64,000 nt of DNA from Actinomyces gerencseriae DSM 6844 (GTDB lineage: Bacteria; Actinomycetota; Actinomycetes; Actinomycetales; Actinomycetaceae): positions 363,977-427,976 of the forward strand of contig NZ_KE386871.1 of the NCBI RefSeq assembly GCF_000429265.1, written 5' to 3'. Within the stretch, counting starts at the first letter, position 1; each line of letters starts with the position of its first letter. The translations under genes and the position numbers were made by a program. The notes under the pieces are model-generated. The model was not told the DNA's origin. It made no database searches and saw only the letters and a list, made by a program, of their open reading frames with translations. Below, in pieces: positions 44,847 to 55,797 of the stretch.

Positions 44847-46322
44847 TCAGTCCCCGTCGGACCCGGCCCGGTGCCCGTAGATAAGAGCACGGGAGTCCGT
44901 GGACAGCACCACGAGGGGGGAGTCATCCATGGATCCTCGGGGCTCCCCCGAGCCCCTCTCCCAGCGCATCTCCCCCGGAGTGTCCAGGACCCACAACTCT
45001 TCCCCCCTATCAATGCTCCTGGCAGTCACCCGTCCATCGGAGTCGCGGGTCATAACGGCTCCGCCCCTCACCTTCCACTCGTCGCCCCCGATATCCGCGC
45101 TCCACACGATCCTACGACGATTCCCACCGGCACTATTATTGTCTTCCCGGGTGGAGACCATGCCGCCTCCGGAGACCATGACCCAGTACTCATCGTACTC
45201 CTGCGTGAGCCCTCCCATTTTTGTCCCCCTCACGACGCCCTCATCCACGTCGATTCCGTCCGTGAAGGCATTCTCCACACGAGAACCGCGCAGATCGACG
45301 TCACAGGACCACGTCGATCCCCCATACCATTCCCCGAACTCGCCGTCCGGGGTGACGTACCATCGACTGCTCTCCCCATTAGTCCAGAAGACCGGCCTGG
45401 CTTCGTCCGCGGGCGGAGACGCCGGCACCTTCTCCGCAGGAAGCGGGACCACGCTGAAGACCGGACCATGAGGAGGGAGAGGGTAGGACACATCCACCTG
45501 GCTCCACTCCGACCCGCACGCCTCATTGCCCGACAGCAGGGGGTCGAACTCGCTCTTCTCCTCATGAAGATCACCGAAGCGCTGATCGACGATCTCCCCG
45601 GTGTCCACCGACGACAGGACCATCCACCCGTCAACAACCACCGCGGCCAGCAGATCGTGATCATCCGCACCGGCGTGGGTGTCCACATCCTTGAAACTCG
45701 TCCCGGAGGCCTCGGCGCACGGAGTCGGCGGCGGCGACCACGGCAGAACCACGACGCGGTCCCCCTCGCCGATCCACATCACCTGGTAGTCCTGGGACCG
45801 ACCGTCCACCGGCGGCAGGAGATAGGTGATGCGCTCCTCCTCATTCTTGCGCACCCGATAGTCATCGGACGGAAGCGCCGCCAGCACGGTCACGGCCCCG
45901 TCGTCCTCCGCGATGCCCACGAGCTCACCACCCGCCGAGCATCGGAGCCCCGGACCGTTGTATGTCACACACCGCGGTCGAGAGCCGCTCAACCGCGCGT
46001 CCCACCGCACCTCGGCCGTTGCAGTATCCAGAGCGACGATCACGGACGACGCCCCGTCACTCATTCCGACGTAGGTCACCGACGAGCCGGGGGTATGAAG
46101 CGTGCTCCGCTCGGCCTCGTCCGACAAGGGCACGATCCGCATCCTCTCCCCATAATCCGAGGCGTTGAGATCGAACAGGACCTCCGGCTCGTCTGCGACC
46201 GGATCGTATCGGGGGGAGAATGAGACGAAGGAGATAACCGCCTTCGTCATAAGAGCGACGCAGGCGAGGCAGAGCACAATGAGGCAGATCAGTACTGGAC
46301 GCCGACCTCGACGACCGCTCAC
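44847..46322 (-). CDS. Membrane-anchored PQQ/beta-propeller-like protein
   Basis: 491 residues. One N-terminal TM anchor (PVLICLIVLCLACVALMTKAVISF, within 8-32), then an extracytoplasmic domain with propeller-like blades: SVIVALDTATAEVRWDARL, VVVDGWMVLSSVDTGEIVDQRF, RIVWSADIGGDEWKVRGGAV, RSIDRGEELWVLDTPGE. Acidic and Cys-containing. No catalytic motif; probably a binding or assembly protein. GTG start. Codon use is slightly less GC-biased than neighbours. Confidence 0.7.
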   Translation of the reverse strand: MSGRRGRRPVLICLIVLCLACVALMTKAVISFVSFSPRYDPVADEPEVLFDLNASDYGERMRIVPLSDEAERSTLHTPGSSVTYVGMSDGASSVIVALDTATAEVRWDARLSGSRPRCVTYNGPGLRCSAGGELVGIAEDDGAVTVLAALPSDDYRVRKNEEERITYLLPPVDGRSQDYQVMWIGEGDRVVVLPWSPPPTPCAEASGTSFKDVDTHAGADDHDLLAAVVVDGWMVLSSVDTGEIVDQRFGDLHEEKSEFDPLLSGNEACGSEWSQVDVSYPLPPHGPVFSVVPLPAEKVPASPPADEARPVFWTNGESSRWYVTPDGEFGEWYGGSTWSCDVDLRGSRVENAFTDGIDVDEGVVRGTKMGGLTQEYDEYWVMVSGGGMVSTREDNNSAGGNRRRIVWSADIGGDEWKVRGGAVMTRDSDGRVTARSIDRGEELWVLDTPGEMRWERGSGEPRGSMDDSPLVVLSTDSRALIYGHRAGSDGD

Positions 46323-46467
46323 GATCGCCCTCCCCCTGCTCGCCGCGGATATCGTGCCATCGGGGAGAACTCCCGCCCGGGTCCGATCACACTATGGATC
46401 GGAGCGCCGAGGCGTCAAGGACCATTCTCCCCTACGCGAAAGAGCTCCACAGAGGCGGCTCGAGAAC

Positions 46468-46485
46468 CCCGCGCGGTCGCGCGGG
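46468..46485. terminator. Short GC hairpin downstream of the DHA2 transporter gene
   Basis: CCCGCGCG-GT-CGCGCGGG, 10 bp past the transporter stop on the minus strand. Stem of 6-8 bp, no T-run. Confidence 0.35.
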
Positions 46486-46495
46486 CTCCTCGCCC

Positions 46496-48310
<1,815 letters not shown>

Positions 48311-48408
48311 CTAGACGGGCAAGAACTGACAGGAAGGAAGAGGGGGAGGGCGCCGGAGACGCGCGGAACAGCCCAGCGGGTCCGACGGCGGCGGCCCGGT
48401 GGAGGCGC

Positions 48409-49086
48409 TCAGGTTGCTCCATCATCGGGCCGGGGCTGGGCGACGACGTCGGAGATCGCCTCGACCATGGTGCGGACTGAGTCTGCCAAGCGGGTCTCGG
48501 GACGCTGGACCGAGGCTTCGGACGCCTCGTCTCGAGCCGGTGCCTCCTCGTGGCGCCGCCCCCACGGGTGGGTGCGTCCGCACCACAGGTCCAGGGCGCT
48601 GCGCTGAATCGCCATGGCCAGGGCGACGACGGCGCGAGCGCGCGGGTCATCGGGTTCCGCGCCCAGGCGGCGGCTGGTGGCGTCGGTCAGGGAGATGGCG
48701 ATGACGTGCAGGCGCTCGTGGACGGTTCGCTCGATCTCCGGGTTGTCTCGCACGAGCTCCGGAAAGGACAGGAGCCGTCCGCCCTCGGACTCGACGGCCT
48801 CGGCGCCGGAGGCGAGCAGGGCGCCAAGGTCCTCCAGGACGCTTCCGGAGCCGTTGACGAAGGCCTCGATGGCCTCGGGCTCAGGGGGCTCCAGGCCGAC
48901 GACGAGGAGATCGGCCTTGGAGGAGAAGTGGTTGAAGACGGTGCGCCGGGAGACCCCAGCGAGGGTTGCGACGTCGTCCACCGTCATAGCGGAGTAACCG
49001 CGCTCCCTGGTCAGGGTGAGCGCGGCAGCGCGGATGGCGGCGCGGGTGCGTTGCGCATGGGTGGCGCGCAGATCGGTTCCGGTCAC
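48409..49086 (-). CDS. TetR family transcriptional regulator
   Basis: 225 residues from GTG 49086. N-terminal helix-turn-helix: QRTRAAIRAAALTLTRERGYSAMTVDDVATLAGVSRRTVFNHFSSKADLL. The C-terminal ligand domain includes SERLGAEPDDPRARAVVALA-like helices. A longer start (49122) would put the operator palindromes in the coding region, so the later GTG is preferred. It lies 119 bp upstream of the DHA2 exporter and should repress it and itself. Confidence 0.9.
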   Translation of the reverse strand: MTGTDLRATHAQRTRAAIRAAALTLTRERGYSAMTVDDVATLAGVSRRTVFNHFSSKADLLVVGLEPPEPEAIEAFVNGSGSVLEDLGALLASGAEAVESEGGRLLSFPELVRDNPEIERTVHERLHVIAISLTDATSRRLGAEPDDPRARAVVALAMAIQRSALDLWCGRTHPWGRRHEEAPARDEASEASVQRPETRLADSVRTMVEAISDVVAQPRPDDGAT

Positions 49087-49095
49087 GCAACCATA

Positions 49096-49127
49096 TTGCA
49101 CTCGGTGCAGTCTTGCACTCAATGCAG
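49096..49127. promoter_or_regulatory. Twin operator for the TetR regulator
   Basis: Two related 15-mers in tandem, TTGCACTCGGTGCAG (49096-49110) and TTGCACTCAATGCAG (49113-49127), 17 bp apart. The first contains the perfect inverted repeat TGCAC-TCG-GTGCA. They lie 10 bp upstream of the regulator start, the normal position for autoregulation. Confidence 0.65.
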
Positions 49128-49268
49128 GACGATGCGACCTCCCTCACGTCGAACAGACCCGACAGCACCGCCCGGCCATGCCTCACTCGCCTCCGGGCCC
49201 GGCCGCCGCCAGGTCGCACAGGCAGTCGTACAGTCATTGCGACCAGATCGACCAGACCCCGGATCCCC

Positions 49269-49655
49269 TCAGTGCTCGACGTAGAAGGCGAGCTCCACGA
49301 GGTTCTGATCGGGGTCGCGCACATACAGGCTGCGGATGGGGCCGCATGCGCCTGTCCTGTCAACCGGCCCGAGCTCCACTGGAACCTCCTTGGAGGCAAG
49401 GTGCTCGCGAGTCTCATCGACCCCACCGACGACGACCAGGCACAGGTCCGCGCTGCCGGGGGCGGGATGCGAGGCGTGCGGGGCAATCGGATTGCCCACG
49501 GCATGAAGGTTGATCTTCTGGCTCCCGAACCGAAGCGCCGTCCGCCCTCGACCGAAGGTCACGACCTCCATCCCCAGAACCCGCGAGTAGAAGTCAGTAC
49601 TCGCCTCGATGGAGGCGACGGTGAGGACGATGTGGTCGATGCCGGCGATACGCAT
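49269..49655 (-). CDS. VOC (glyoxalase/bleomycin resistance) family protein
   Basis: 128 residues, two beta-alpha-beta-beta-beta units: IAGIDHIVLTVASIEASTDFYSRVLGMEVV (His7 metal ligand) and GPIRSLYVRDPDQNLVELAFY (Glu ligand). Typical of VirK/YbdG-like lactoylglutathione-lyase relatives; the substrate is unknown. Confidence 0.9.
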   Translation of the reverse strand: MRIAGIDHIVLTVASIEASTDFYSRVLGMEVVTFGRGRTALRFGSQKINLHAVGNPIAPHASHPAPGSADLCLVVVGGVDETREHLASKEVPVELGPVDRTGACGPIRSLYVRDPDQNLVELAFYVEH

Positions 49656-49799
49656 GGGGTGATGATCTCAGTGACGCTGTCGCCCTCTCGGGTTCACGCG
49701 CCATCGCGGAGATGAAGGACCCCGCTCGGGAGGAGATTCGATAGCCGCAGCCGGATCTCGTCGGCCACCACGCGAGGAGGTGCCGCGCGGGGCGGCGAG

Positions 49800-50624
49800 T
49801 CAGTGGCTCTCCGCCGCCGGGGCGAAATCGACGACGACCTCGTAGAGGGCCCGGCCCTCCTTCATGGCGGCGAACCCGTCGCGCACCGGTTGCGGGAGCG
49901 CGGCGGGATCGGGGGCGTAGGAGGACAGGTCGAAGGCGACCTCGACCCGGGCGACGGCCTCGCTCCAGCCGCGCGGCGCGTAGGGGTCGGGCTCCCGGAA
50001 GGGCATGGGGGCGGCTCTGAGGCCCTGGTCCCGCACGGCCTGCTCGCTCTTGGCGACCAGCTCGGGCGACTCGGCGTCGTAGACGAGACGGCCGCCGGGG
50101 AAGCGGCGGGCCATGGCATCGACGAGGGCGGCGACACGGGCGGCCCGGAGGAAGTAGAAGACCCCGGAGGCGACGGCGACCAGCCCGCCGGAGGCATCGA
50201 CCTCGTCCATCCAGCGGTGGTCGGTCAGGGAGAAGGGCAGGTCGCGCTCCCGCTCGTGGGATCCCATCCAGGTGCGCCTCAGTTCGAGGACCTCGGGGAA
50301 GTCGAGGTTGTAGACGGTCGTCTCGCCGTTCCCGACATCGCCGACCAGGCGATCCAGACCGCAGCCGAGGTCCACGACGGCGGCCGTCGGATGCGTGCTG
50401 AGGTAGCGCCGGATCTCGGTGACCGCGGCCAGATGACGCAGGGCGTAGATCGCCGCGGGCATCTCCCCCATGTCCCTGTCCCGGGTATCGGGGCGGGCCG
50501 CGGCGGCCCGCGATGCGACATGCTCGGACCACGGGTCCTGGAAGCAGGTCGGCCAGGTTCGCGCCGCCCGGGCGCGTCCCAGCAGGGGGAAGAAGAGGGT
50601 CTCCTGCACGTCGGCGTCGATCAC
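49800..50624 (-). CDS. Class I SAM methyltransferase, leucine-carboxyl-methyltransferase-like
   Basis: 274 residues from GTG 50624. Opening ETLFFPLLGRARAARTWP is the LCM/PpmLA family start (replaces K..D of relatives). SAM motif VVDLGCGLDRLVGDV, then VYNLDFPEVLELRRTW and GGLVAVASGVFYFL. Members O-methylate polyketides or small acids. The upstream open frame to 51143 covers the divergent SDR gene and is not used. Confidence 0.82.
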   Translation of the reverse strand: MIDADVQETLFFPLLGRARAARTWPTCFQDPWSEHVASRAAAARPDTRDRDMGEMPAAIYALRHLAAVTEIRRYLSTHPTAAVVDLGCGLDRLVGDVGNGETTVYNLDFPEVLELRRTWMGSHERERDLPFSLTDHRWMDEVDASGGLVAVASGVFYFLRAARVAALVDAMARRFPGGRLVYDAESPELVAKSEQAVRDQGLRAAPMPFREPDPYAPRGWSEAVARVEVAFDLSSYAPDPAALPQPVRDGFAAMKEGRALYEVVVDFAPAAESH

Positions 50625-50760
50625 GGCGCCCAGCCTATCGGAGCCGCCCGCCCAGGGACTCCGGCCGGGTCCGCGCGCCCGTGCGGCCCGCCCGCGGCTA
50701 GACTGCGGAGTGCGGTCCGCGCTCAAGAATCCGGAAGAATCGACAAGGAGTAGTACGGGT

Positions 50761-51387
50761 ATGAAGGTCCTGATCCTCGGCGCCACCGGCCCGACCGGCG
50801 GGCATGTCCTGACGAACACACTCGAGAGCGGCGACACGGTCACCGTCCTCGCCCGCAGGCCCGAGGCGCTGGCCGCGGCCGAGGGGAGCATCACGGTGCT
50901 CCGTGGAGACGCCACCGTGGCCGACGACGTCGCCCGCGCCGCGGAGGGCCAGGACGCGGTCATCGCCGCCCTGGGGCGCGGACGCTCGCTGAGCCCGGAG
51001 GGTCTCTTCACGGGCGCCGCCGGGGCCGTCGTCGAGGCGATGAACCGGTGCGGGGCGAAGCGGCTGGTCTGGCTGTCCTCCTTCGGCGTGGGCGAGACCA
51101 TCAAGACCGCATCGCTGCCGCAGCGCGCCATGTACCGCATCATCCTGCGCAGGATCTACGCCGACAAGGCCGCGTCCGAGCGGATCCTGCGCAACAGCGG
51201 GCTGGACTGGACGATCGTCTACCCCACCACTCTGACGAACGACCCGGCGCGGGGCTCCTACCGCGCGGCCGAGAGCATCATCATGAAGGGCATGCCGCGC
51301 ATCAGCCGGGCCGACGTCGGCGCCTTCATGCACAAGGCGGCTCACGACCCCGAGTGGATCCGGCGGGACGCGGTCATCACCGACTGA
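50761..51387 (+). CDS. NAD(P)-binding Rossmann protein (atypical SDR)
   Basis: 208 residues. N-terminal VLILGATGPTGGHVL is the NAD(P) GxxGxxG motif; KRLVWLSSFGVG and DWTIVYPTTLTN are the atypical-SDR (SDR_a5, NmrA-like) signatures. No Tyr-x-x-x-Lys site, so it may be a redox sensor or reductase. AAGGAG precedes the ATG by 10 bp. A 39-bp dispersed repeat begins 8 bp after the stop. Confidence 0.9.
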   Translation: MKVLILGATGPTGGHVLTNTLESGDTVTVLARRPEALAAAEGSITVLRGDATVADDVARAAEGQDAVIAALGRGRSLSPEGLFTGAAGAVVEAMNRCGAKRLVWLSSFGVGETIKTASLPQRAMYRIILRRIYADKAASERILRNSGLDWTIVYPTTLTNDPARGSYRAAESIIMKGMPRISRADVGAFMHKAAHDPEWIRRDAVITD

Positions 51388-51394
51388 GCCAGAC

Positions 51395-51433
51395 CGCCGA
51401 GATCGGTTCAGTTCCGCACCGAGATCGGTCCGC
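51395..51433. repeat. 39-bp dispersed repeat, copy 2
   Basis: 37 of 39 identity with 28085-28123. Here too it directly follows the stop of a rightward redox-enzyme gene. The rest of the 51388-51623 space shows only a short 13-bp tandem (CACGACACGTC, about 51480-51503). Confidence 0.75.
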
Positions 51434-51623
51434 ACCGGAGCCCCGCGCATCGCCCTTCCCCCGAGACGCGGCCCCAGTCACGACACGTCGTCACGACACG
51501 TCATGCACCGCGTCGAGCGTCCTCGGGGCGAGGGACCTGCTGGCGAGGACGAGCCGGATCGCGCACGGATCCGGGTTGCCGGCGTCGCCGCCCCGGTGCA
51601 TGAGCGCATGGACGGGAGGCCCG

Positions 51624-52130
51624 TCAGCCCACTCGCGTGTCGACCCTGACGACCCGGTGAGGCGGCCTCCGGCGCGAGGCGGTGTTGCCCGAGGCCACGA
51701 GACCGGCGCCGTCGTCGGCGAATCGATACTCATGGACGGTGGAGGACCAGTCGCGCCGCTCCACCGGTCGCCGCCGGATCCTCGTGAACCACTCGCAGGC
51801 CTTGACCGCCTGCTCCGTGATCGGGCCTCCGATCGTCTGCTGCGGAATTCTGCGGCCGTGGGGGTCAAGAGTGAGGAACTGACTGTGGAGGCGGCCGACG
51901 ACGGTCCGCGTCCCATCGAAGTAGGCGCCGACGGTGAGGACCACGCACTCATCGGCGACCAGATCGAACCAGGCGAGGCACCGCCCGCCCGAGGAGGGCA
52001 TGCCCATGCCCCGGTACCAGTCATCGGGTGCCAGGCAGAGCCCATTGAGGTCCGCCGGAAGAACATTGCGCATGACCGCGATCCACCCGGCCTCGATCGG
52101 CGTCAGCGCTTCACTCGTTTCAATGCTCAC
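51624..52130 (-). CDS. Hypothetical protein
   Basis: 168 residues, GTG start: IETSEALTPIEAGWIAVMRN, then CLAPDDWYRGMGMPSSGGRC, LHSQFLTLDPHGRRIPQQTI, and an Arg-rich tail. Soluble, no family recognised. The composition is normal for the region and no overlapping frame looks better. The C-terminus may be altered: an adjacent frame stays open to 51491. Confidence 0.55.
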   Translation of the reverse strand: MSIETSEALTPIEAGWIAVMRNVLPADLNGLCLAPDDWYRGMGMPSSGGRCLAWFDLVADECVVLTVGAYFDGTRTVVGRLHSQFLTLDPHGRRIPQQTIGGPITEQAVKACEWFTRIRRRPVERRDWSSTVHEYRFADDGAGLVASGNTASRRRPPHRVVRVDTRVG

Positions 52131-52271
52131 GGACGAAGTCTACTCGGGACCCGTTGCGCCCCCGACTCGTTGCGCCCCCACCGCAGAGCTCGTTTCCTCC
52201 CGCCCCAGAGGCCAGGGCAGCATCGAGCGGCCGTCCGGCCCGGCGCGCCCCGCGGGACGACGACGCCCCGT

Positions 52272-52829
52272 TCAGGCCGGTTCCCGCCGCCCGGCGGCTC
52301 GCAGCGTCCTGCGGTGGAGGCGGAGCTTCTTCGCCGCCCAGTCATAATGGCTGGAGGTGGCCGACACGCAGTACGACCCGAGCGTCGGAGTCCCCGTCCA
52401 GGGGAAGCGGCCCTTGACGAACAGCTCGTCATCGCTGAATCGGCGGATCAGGATCATCACCCGCTCATGACTCCCGCGCAAGAGCGCCTCGGCCTCCGTC
52501 AGGCTCGTGCCCTGGTGCCTGCGCCACAGTTCTATGTTCATCCGCCCGTAGTTCCTCCACGTGTACGGCTCCGGGAGGAAGGTCCGGTCCTCCCCCGCCA
52601 GATTGGCCTCGACCCAGCGCAGAAGCAGGTTGTGCCACTCGTGGAGGTGGATGAGGACGTCGCGCACGTTCTTGTCGCGGGCCCAGTGGGCGCCCTTCCT
52701 GCCCTCGATCTCGAAGATGAAGGCGGCCTCCCGCTCCACCGGGTCCAGGGAGTCGATGACCCCGGTGAAGCCGTCGAACCGCGCCTCCGCCGCGTCGATC
52801 AGCTCCGACTTGGTCGTCGGTCTCGCCAT
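52272..52829 (-). CDS. ClbS/DfsB-family four-helix-bundle protein
   Basis: 185 residues. ARPTTKSELIDAAEARFDGF, NVRDVLIHLHEWHNLLL, PEPYTWRNYGRMNIELW, and the C-terminal CVSATSSHYDWAAKKLRLHRR are the family's conserved blocks. Relatives include the colibactin self-resistance protein ClbS; most have unknown roles. ATG 52829 is set by the family's N-terminus; the 272 bp upstream hold nothing recognisable. Confidence 0.85.
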   Translation of the reverse strand: MARPTTKSELIDAAEARFDGFTGVIDSLDPVEREAAFIFEIEGRKGAHWARDKNVRDVLIHLHEWHNLLLRWVEANLAGEDRTFLPEPYTWRNYGRMNIELWRRHQGTSLTEAEALLRGSHERVMILIRRFSDDELFVKGRFPWTGTPTLGSYCVSATSSHYDWAAKKLRLHRRTLRAAGRREPA

Positions 52830-53101
52830 CGGAACCACCTGCCTCTCGGATCGTCCTGGCACCGTCCGGTATTCGGCTCTATTGTCGGTCAGGAGGGCGG
52901 GCGGCACCATGTCCGGGATGGCGGCGAGCACCTCGTCGAAACGCCCGCCTTCCACCCCTGACGCGGGCGACGTCACCGCCAGTGACACTCCCGGTACCGC
53001 TTCGTGCCGCTCTCCTCTATCCTCCTCGTTCCTGAAGCGGCATATCCGAGGCCATCTCTGAATGTCATGCGAACGGCCGACCATACTCCGGACTCATCGG
53101 C

Positions 53102-53976
53102 TCACGCACTCATCTTGCGAAGAGCGGCGAGGTACTGGGCCGCGTCCACCCCCGGCGGCGGCAATTCGCGCAGGTGCCTCTGAAGGCGGAATGCCTGGTT
53201 CTTGAGCGTCATGTACATCATCCCGCCCGAGAGGATGCCGCTGACCACGGGTACAGCCTTGGTGACCGTTCTGGCGAAGGAGTTCTTAGTGACATTGACC
53301 CCGATGACTCTAAGAATCTGCTTCATGGGCCCGTACCAGGCGGTCTTGGTCAGGGCCTGCTTGGAGATCTGCTTCTGGAGCGCCGGGCGGACGAACTGCG
53401 TGGTGAGAAGGCGGTCAGGGACGATGATGCGCCACCGACTCCCATCATGACGCCCAGGAAGAGGGTTACCTTCCCGATCGTCTCGTCATCGATCTCATCG
53501 AGGTCGCCCAGGAAGTCCTTCCACCCGTAGATGTAGGCGAGCTTCTGCATGACCCGGAAGGCGTGGACGTAGTACTGGGTGATGTCAGTGGGGATGGTCG
53601 CGAGCATCGCGAAGCCTCCCGGTAGCCCGGTCGCGAAGGAGATGGCGGCGGACTTGCGGGTCTCGAAGGCGATGGTGGAGGCGGCGAGCCTGTCGAGCTG
53701 GGCGAGGGGGACGCCCGCCTGGACGGGGGTGGTCTTCAGCGCCAGGGTGATGGCGTCGTCGTCGAGCCCGCGCTTGCGCAACTCCTGGCGCAGGTAGTCA
53801 TCCCGGCCGATCCGGACGCCACGGAGCCGGATGATCTTCTTGAGGAATCTGACGGCGAACTTCTGCGCCTGATCGTCCTGCTCCGCGAGGATGCCGGAAA
53901 GCTCCTCGCCCTCCGATACCCCCTCCGCACCGCCGTCACCGGGAAGCAGATCACCGAGGGGCTCATCATGCGTCAT
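53102..53976 (-). pseudogene. Frameshifted EcsC-like membrane-associated protein
   Basis: The first frame gives AQKFAVRFLKKIIRLRGVRI, RLAASTIAFETRKSAAISFA and GLPGGFAMLATIPTDITQYY, with YGWKDFLGDLDEIDD. Near 53405-53425 the frame breaks; in the next frame the protein continues LLTTQFVRPALQKQISKQAL, then PMKQILRVIGVNVTKNSFAR and GGMMYMTLKNQAFRLQRHLR to the stop at 53102. Removing one frameshift restores about 290 residues like EcsC-family proteins. The cause may be a real mutation or a sequencing error. Confidence 0.65.
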
Positions 53977-54219
53977 TGCATGCACTCCGTTCTGAAGGTC
54001 GTCACGTGCCCCGCAAGGTTACTCCGACCCGCCGGCAACACCCATCACTCCTGGACGGAGAACGACCTGGTCATATCAAGCGTCCGTCCCTCCCCTCCGC
54101 ACCGCCATCAACGAGGAGGGAGGAGACCGCTTCACGCTCGGCCAAGACCGTGGGGGTGCTGGTGCCGCCCGATGCCGAACGCGCTCGACGAGCGCGCCAG
54201 CCGTTGATATCGACAGCAC

Positions 54220-54350
54220 TCACGCCACAGAATTCAGCGATTTGATCTTGTCCAGCCCGTCGCCCAGCGCATCCATCTCGACCTCGAGGTCGTAGTGCGA
54301 CTGGAGATTGATCCAGAACTGCGGGTCCATCCCGAAGCAGCGCCCCAGCC
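54220..54350 (-). pseudogene. Remnant of a HigA-type antitoxin
   Basis: Minus-strand CFGMDPQFWINLQSHYDLEV, then EMDALGDGLDKIKSLNSVA-stop, matches the C-terminal end of HigA/VapI addiction antitoxins (after the XRE domain). The XRE domain upstream is gone, replaced by sequence leading into the AAA ATPase promoter. No toxin gene is attached. Confidence 0.6.
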
Positions 54351-54401
54351 GACGAGGGCGGGCGACCGCCTCCACAAGGGGCGAACCGCCTCCCAGTCGG
54401 T

Positions 54402-54445
54402 TTGATAAGTTTATCAAGCCTGCCGATCATTGATAACCTTATCAA
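54402..54445. promoter_or_regulatory. Twin perfect palindromic operators before the AAA ATPase gene
   Basis: TTGATAA-GT-TTATCAA (54402-54417) and TTGATAA-CC-TTATCAA (54430-54445), both perfect, 28 bp apart centre to centre. The second ends one base before the ATG (54447), so no Shine-Dalgarno exists and the mRNA may be leaderless. The arrangement implies tight repression of the ATPase. The regulator is unknown, perhaps a lost HigA-like protein or the ATPase itself. Confidence 0.75.
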
Positions 54446-54446
54446 C

Positions 54447-55673
54447 ATGAGGACTCCGCTCGACTCGCCGTTCAGCCCGGGCTCGGACACGGTGCCCAGG
54501 GTGTGGGCGGGTCGCACCAGCCAACTCGGCGACTGGCGGGACGTCCTTCGCCCGCGCCGCGTGGCCGGCATCCACGAGCGGGGCCGCACCGTCCTCGGGG
54601 AGGCCGGCTCCGGCAAGTCCTCGCTCGTGCGGAGGATCGCGCGCGAGGCCTCCGAGGCGGGCGACTGGACGACGCCGCAGCTCCGCATCCCCTCCGGCAC
54701 CGACCCCATCAGGAGAGTCGCCTCCGCCCTCCTGGACCTGTCATCCGCAGCGGGCCTCCCCTCCGCCCGGGAGCAGCGCATCGGCGATCTTCTACGCCGA
54801 GTCGAGATGGTCGCCGCCTCCGGCATCTCGCTGTCCGTGCGCGCCCAGGACGGCCCCGAGCCCTACACCGCTCTCACCGGGCTCCTCGTCGAGATCGGCC
54901 GCGCAGCGATCCGACACGGGGACGTCGTGGTGACCATCCACATCGACGAGGTGCAGAACATCAGCGACGAGAATGCCCGCTCGCAGCTGCTCATCGCCCT
55001 GGGGGACGCCCTGACTCACGAGGAGACCGTCGACGTCCCGGGCGGGCTGCAGATCGAACGGGGCCTGCCGATCGCCGTGTACCTCACGGGACTGCCCGAG
55101 TTCGCGGATATGGCCGGCGCAAGGGCGGGTGCCACCTTCGCACGCCGATTCCGGACCACGACCCTCGATGCCATCGACGACGACGCCCTCATGAGCGCGC
55201 TTCAGCCCTTCGTCGTCGAGGGCTGGCCTGTAGCCGACGACGCCGGCGGCGGGCGGGTGTTCATGGAGCCCGCCGCGCAGCGCGCCGTCGTCGACCTCGC
55301 CAGAGGGGAGCCCTTCCTCTTCCAGCTCGCCGGGGAGCGCGCCTGGTACGCGGGAACCGGCGATCTCATCACCGCCGAGCACGTCAGGAGCGGGTGGCGC
55401 GAGGCCGCGCCGGAGGCCGAGGCCCATGTGCAGCGCATCCTCGACCGGCTCCCGGCTCGCGAGAGCCAATTCATCGAGGCCATGGCCGGACTCGCACCGG
55501 AGGAACGAACACTGACGAACATCGCCCGGACGATGGGCCACGGGAAGGCGACCGACGCGGGGCCGACCGCGCAGCGCCTGGACCGCACCCGCAGGATCAT
55601 CCGGCGCGGCAAGCCCTATCGCTTCCAGCACCGCGCCGTCGAGGCGTACCTGACCTCGACCTGGCCCTGGTGA
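54447..55673 (+). CDS. AAA-type ATPase of an accessory module
   Basis: 408 residues. Walker A VLGEAGSGKSSLVRRIAREA; Walker B VVTIHIDEVQNISDENAR (with sensor-like region IAVYLTGLPEF); winged-helix-like C-terminus (ESQFIEAMAGLAPEERTLTN, then RRIIRRGKPYRFQHRAVEAY). It resembles the ORC/Cdc6-like STAND-related ATPases of mobile elements, often called ATP-binding proteins. Possible roles are defence or maintenance. ATG follows the operator directly. Confidence 0.82.
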   Translation: MRTPLDSPFSPGSDTVPRVWAGRTSQLGDWRDVLRPRRVAGIHERGRTVLGEAGSGKSSLVRRIAREASEAGDWTTPQLRIPSGTDPIRRVASALLDLSSAAGLPSAREQRIGDLLRRVEMVAASGISLSVRAQDGPEPYTALTGLLVEIGRAAIRHGDVVVTIHIDEVQNISDENARSQLLIALGDALTHEETVDVPGGLQIERGLPIAVYLTGLPEFADMAGARAGATFARRFRTTTLDAIDDDALMSALQPFVVEGWPVADDAGGGRVFMEPAAQRAVVDLARGEPFLFQLAGERAWYAGTGDLITAEHVRSGWREAAPEAEAHVQRILDRLPARESQFIEAMAGLAPEERTLTNIARTMGHGKATDAGPTAQRLDRTRRIIRRGKPYRFQHRAVEAYLTSTWPW

Positions 55674-55769
55674 GAACCACCCGTTCCTCCGCCGCCGGAG
55701 GCCCCGTGCCACCGGACGGCCCAGCCACGCAGGCGGCAGCGCGCACAGCGGGAATCAACGCTACCAATA

Positions 55770-55785
55770 AGACCCTGCAAGGTCT
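55770..55785. promoter_or_regulatory. Palindromic operator of the toxin-antitoxin operon
   Basis: AGACCCTGCAAGGTCT, a 16-bp palindrome with one mismatch pair, 12 bp before the toxin start. It is the probable binding site of the encoded antitoxin. Confidence 0.55.
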
Positions 55786-55797
55786 ACACTGAGGAAC

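Noticed and set aside
54071..54215. Minus-strand frame beside the HigA remnant
   Set aside because: Sequence VDINGWRARRARSASGG and following does not match any family I know; probably decayed DNA.
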